Origin: Bradyrhizobium sp. Ghvi
Lineage (GTDB): Bacteria; Pseudomonadota; Alphaproteobacteria; Rhizobiales; Xanthobacteraceae
DNA: 64,000 nucleotides
Assembly: GCF_900115265.1 (NCBI RefSeq)
Contig: NZ_FOVU01000015.1
Location: 1 to 64,000 of the forward strand
Reading direction: 5' to 3'
Shown here piece by piece: positions 61,255 to 64,000 of the stretch (positions are counted from its first letter, which is position 1; every line of letters begins with the position of its first letter). A program made the position numbers and the translations under genes. The notes beneath the pieces were generated by a model. It was not told the origin of the DNA, ran no database searches, and saw only the letters and a list, made by a program, of their open reading frames with translations.

Positions 61255-61974
61255 ATGTTAGCGACCCCCATCTACATCATCTGCTCTCCTAGCCCGCAGG
61301 TCGGTAAAACTCTCATCGCTCGGGCCATGAGCGAGTTCTTGCTGCTGAAAAACGGTACAGTGCTGTCGTTTGATGTCAATTTGAAAGAGCCATCATTGCT
61401 CGACTACCTCCCCAACATCACGGAGACCGCGGATGTGATCGACACTTACGGCAAGATGCAGCTGATGGACCCTCTTGTGATCCACGATCGGGTACCCAAG
61501 GTAATCGATCTCGGCTTTCACGCCTTCGACGAATTCTTCAAGATGTGCGAGGAGATCGGCTTCATGAAGGAGACGGCGCGCTGCTATGTCGCCCCTATCA
61601 TCCTCTTCGTTGCGGGCGCTGACCGCATCTCCTTTCGCGGTTACGAAATGCTGCGGCGGCGAATTCCGCCGGCGTCGCTGGTCACCGTCCACAATGAATT
61701 CGTGCTGCGCGGCGGATTACCTGAAGCGATGGATGACGAGCGAGTGCTTCGGATTCCCGCGCTTCCGCTGTTCCTCAAGAGGTATATAGACCGACTTAGC
61801 TTTTCCTTCACCGGATATCTGCGCAACGAGAAGGACTGGTCCACCGAGCTACATCAATGGATCCGACGGAATTACAGCATGTTTCGCGATCTGGATTCGA
61901 GCGTCATGCTGCGAAAATCCTATCGATCTCGGGGGACGGATATCGACAGCCTACGTTGCACAAGGGCTACTTGA
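61255..61974 (+). CDS. Second ParA/MinD-like protein with degenerate Walker A
   Basis: A 239-residue protein related in layout to the preceding one. The P-loop reads SPSPQVGKT (residues 11-19): Lys18 is kept, but the signature lysine near position 13 is replaced by Ser, so dimerising ATPase activity may be altered or lost. It carries DVNLKEPS as a switch I-like block. It may act as a partner or regulator of the first protein. It shares the same strand, and no terminator is seen between. Confidence 0.65.
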   Translation: MLATPIYIICSPSPQVGKTLIARAMSEFLLLKNGTVLSFDVNLKEPSLLDYLPNITETADVIDTYGKMQLMDPLVIHDRVPKVIDLGFHAFDEFFKMCEEIGFMKETARCYVAPIILFVAGADRISFRGYEMLRRRIPPASLVTVHNEFVLRGGLPEAMDDERVLRIPALPLFLKRYIDRLSFSFTGYLRNEKDWSTELHQWIRRNYSMFRDLDSSVMLRKSYRSRGTDIDSLRCTRAT

Positions 61975-62260
61975 GATTCCGATCTGCTCGCGATCTATTC
62001 GTCCCGGCCTATAAGTAGTTTTCGAGGACGTTCTCAAAGGGACGCGAACGCATGAATTGCGGTATACGAATCTTCAGGTGGATTGCGCATTTTTACCGTG
62101 ATCGTCCGCACGGACCACGCGACCGGCAATTGACGGTAGCTCATTCGCCGAATGGCTCATGTAGACACGCGCGTCCTCGAAAGGATCGAGGACTGTCTTC
62201 ACCTTGGCGCTGTCTTCACCTTGGCGGCTAGGCGGATCGACGGTCCTTATCCCAGGAGGC

Positions 62261-63907
62261 TCATAGATCAAGGCCGAGTTTCCCGAGCACCTGGTGCATG
62301 ACCGCGCTTTTGATCTCGCGGGCGATCTCGTTTCGGATCTGGGCCCCGAGCACCCGCTCGGCATCGGCATCGCCTGTCAAACCTTCCTCGGCCAGTCGGA
62401 GATGCAGACGGGTTTGAAACTCTTCGCCCATTGCGTCGACGAGCCGCTCCTGCATGGCAGCATAATCTTCGGGCGCGATGCGCCTCACCACGCTTTCCCA
62501 TGGTTGCCAGCGCGTTGCCAGATAGTCCGGAAATTCCGCCGCTTCCTGACTCCGCACCGATGCCTCGGCGCTGGCCACATCGTTCTTGGTCACGTGAGAG
62601 ACGTTCATGAAGCGCATGTCGGGAGCAATGTGCCTTAGCTCGAGTGGGTCGCGCAGCTGGGTCTGGTAGGCAAGGTAGACCTCGATTTCATCGACGTTCG
62701 CGTCGGGATCGGCGCGACGAAGCGAGTTGACCCTCTCGCGCGCGATTCCGTCCAGCGCTTCCAAGCGAAACATGACGCGGCCGTGTTGGAGCAGTTCGCC
62801 CAGCCGCCCGTCATAGACGCCGTCCTCGACATCAGCGTTCAGACGTGCGGTCTGCATCCCGTTCCAGGTCAAAGTAATGCGATCTTCGCAGCTCTCGCTC
62901 GCTCCCGAAGCCAACTCGAAATATTGCTTGCGCAAACGCGGCCTGACCGCTGCCTGCCCCAAATCTTCGGCGACGGCCTGGCGGAACGTCTCGTTGCCAT
63001 AGTTCACGGTGCCCCGGAGCCTGTCGAGGAAGCGTGCATAGTCCGCGGCCCCCGCTTCATGGGCGAAGTGCTGCCAAGTCGCCATTGCCGTGGGCTCGCC
63101 CTCGAGCCAGTCCGCGGCAACCTCTTGGAGGGATCGCGGCTGAACTTCCACCGCGCCATCCGCCGTCGAGAAGAAAACCTGCGGACCGGAATAGTGTCCG
63201 GCATGCATCGCTGTTGCCAGGCCGGCCTGCACCCAATCGGCGAGTGGATTATTCTCCAGATCAACGCTCGAGTCACGGCTTAGCTGCGTCAGCAGGGTCT
63301 CCGGCACGCTGGTCAGCTGGTTGTTGCTGGCGCCGAGCCACAGCAGCTCGGGCGGGACCGTCTCAGGTAGGCTGGTTAGCCGGTTGTGGCTGGCGCTGAG
63401 CCATTCGAGCTCAGCCGGAAGGGGCTCGGGCAGGTTCGTCAGCTGATTGTAGTCGACGTTCAGACGCTGGAGCCCGGCTGGAAGGTCGGGCAGGTGGGTC
63501 AGGCGGTTACCGCTAGCGTCCAACTCCTGAAGCGTTGCTGGAAGGGGTTCGGGCAGGCTGGTCAGCTGATTGTTGTCCACATTCAGGCGGCGCAACCAGG
63601 CCAGAATGGACGCCGACAAGGCGGTCAGCGACAGAGACGACAGATCTAGCGGCTCATTGAGATCACCCGTGCCACGCCAAGCCCTCGTTCGACTGACCGC
63701 CTGTTGCCGGTCCTCATCTTGCCCCTGCCCGTCTTCGGCAGCCCAGTCCGCCAGCACCTCCTCCTGCGAGGCAGCCGCCTCGGCAGCGCACGCCTGCACG
63801 TCCGTCACGGCCTCTCCCCACTGCGATGCAGCCGCAGAGCCCGGTTCGGAGCTTTCCGAAGCGGAAGTTGCGGAAGGAGTACCAGTGCCAAGCTGTTCTG
63901 CATTCAT
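62261..63907 (-). CDS. nopM: NopM, LRR-NEL E3 ubiquitin ligase effector
   Basis: A 548-residue type III effector of the IpaH/SspH family. The N-terminal ~85 residues are Ser/Ala/Glu-rich (export signal region). Five leucine-rich repeats of about 20 residues span residues ~105-208 (for example LQELDASGNRLTHLPDLPAG). The NEL catalytic domain runs from ~240, with Cys340 in the SCEDR motif that forms the thioester with ubiquitin. In plant cells NopM ubiquitinates itself and host targets. Starts at ATG 63907; its tts box must lie right of the window, as none is found in 63908-64000. The C-terminal helical lobe continues to the end (MHQVLGKLGLDL). Confidence 0.93.
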   Translation of the reverse strand: MNAEQLGTGTPSATSASESSEPGSAAASQWGEAVTDVQACAAEAAASQEEVLADWAAEDGQGQDEDRQQAVSRTRAWRGTGDLNEPLDLSSLSLTALSASILAWLRRLNVDNNQLTSLPEPLPATLQELDASGNRLTHLPDLPAGLQRLNVDYNQLTNLPEPLPAELEWLSASHNRLTSLPETVPPELLWLGASNNQLTSVPETLLTQLSRDSSVDLENNPLADWVQAGLATAMHAGHYSGPQVFFSTADGAVEVQPRSLQEVAADWLEGEPTAMATWQHFAHEAGAADYARFLDRLRGTVNYGNETFRQAVAEDLGQAAVRPRLRKQYFELASGASESCEDRITLTWNGMQTARLNADVEDGVYDGRLGELLQHGRVMFRLEALDGIARERVNSLRRADPDANVDEIEVYLAYQTQLRDPLELRHIAPDMRFMNVSHVTKNDVASAEASVRSQEAAEFPDYLATRWQPWESVVRRIAPEDYAAMQERLVDAMGEEFQTRLHLRLAEEGLTGDADAERVLGAQIRNEIAREIKSAVMHQVLGKLGLDL

Positions 63908-64000
63908 GGATGTTGTCTCTTCTGTAGCAAGATGAAGCGAACGCGCCGGGGCGGCGCATCTAGAACCGGCAACCCCGCCATGAATGACGCTCCACGGGCT

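Noticed and set aside
1-64000. CRISPR arrays, rRNA or tRNA genes
   Set aside because: No regularly spaced repeats and no recognisable tRNA or rRNA sequence were seen, although a short tRNA cannot be excluded without a covariance search.

Overview
The window is GC-rich, gene-sparse, pseudogene-rich DNA of the kind found in a rhizobial symbiosis island. It most likely comes from a Bradyrhizobium-type soybean or legume symbiont. The evidence is an almost complete Rhc-family type III secretion system (T3SS) with the regulator TtsI, two nod boxes, about eleven tts boxes (TtsI binding sites), and several effector genes, some intact and some decayed.

Left part (1-28.5 kb), accessory DNA: the start of an IS21-type transposase; a decayed effector behind a tts box; a secreted S9A prolyl oligopeptidase; an MHS-type MFS transporter; a small cysteine-containing secreted peptide behind a nod box; a tts box with a leucine-rich-repeat remnant; a XopP/HLK-like effector with its own tts box; a minus-strand metabolic group (pentapeptide-repeat protein, divergent PanC-like synthetase, cytochrome P450, small multidrug-type exporter); an Opp/Dpp-type ABC transporter with an FMN-dependent monooxygenase; a large repeat-built effector behind a tts box; and a VirK-family protein.

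Middle and right part (29-58.9 kb), the secretion system: a frameshifted effector behind a tts box; a nod box at 30.5 kb pointing at ttsI (32.1 kb); then rhcC2 and a CpaD-like lipoprotein gene. Convergent to these is the minus-strand apparatus operon nopB-rhcJ-nolU-nolV-rhcN-sctO-rhcQ-rhcR-rhcS, and then, after a 690-bp gap holding another tts box, rhcT-rhcU. Diverging from nopB is rhcC1, followed by a tts box with a tiny ORF and by nopX. Next comes the operon nopC-nopA-sctD(y4yQ)-X-Y-rhcV-y4yS, a nopP-like relic behind a tts box, a ferritin-like diiron protein, and an M16 peptidase pair with one active and one inactive partner. The right end carries two tandem ParA/MinD-like proteins and the NEL-type E3 ubiquitin ligase effector NopM.

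How it works together (established for rhizobia in general): plant flavonoids activate NodD at nod boxes. This induces TtsI, which binds tts boxes and switches on both the apparatus and the effectors. Points that stand out are the Asp-to-Glu change at the TtsI phospho-site, the loss of the NPTH autocleavage motif in RhcU, an X-Y-V gene order matching Yersinia yscX-yscY-lcrD, hairpins behind nopC and nopA, and at least four tts boxes that now face broken effector genes.
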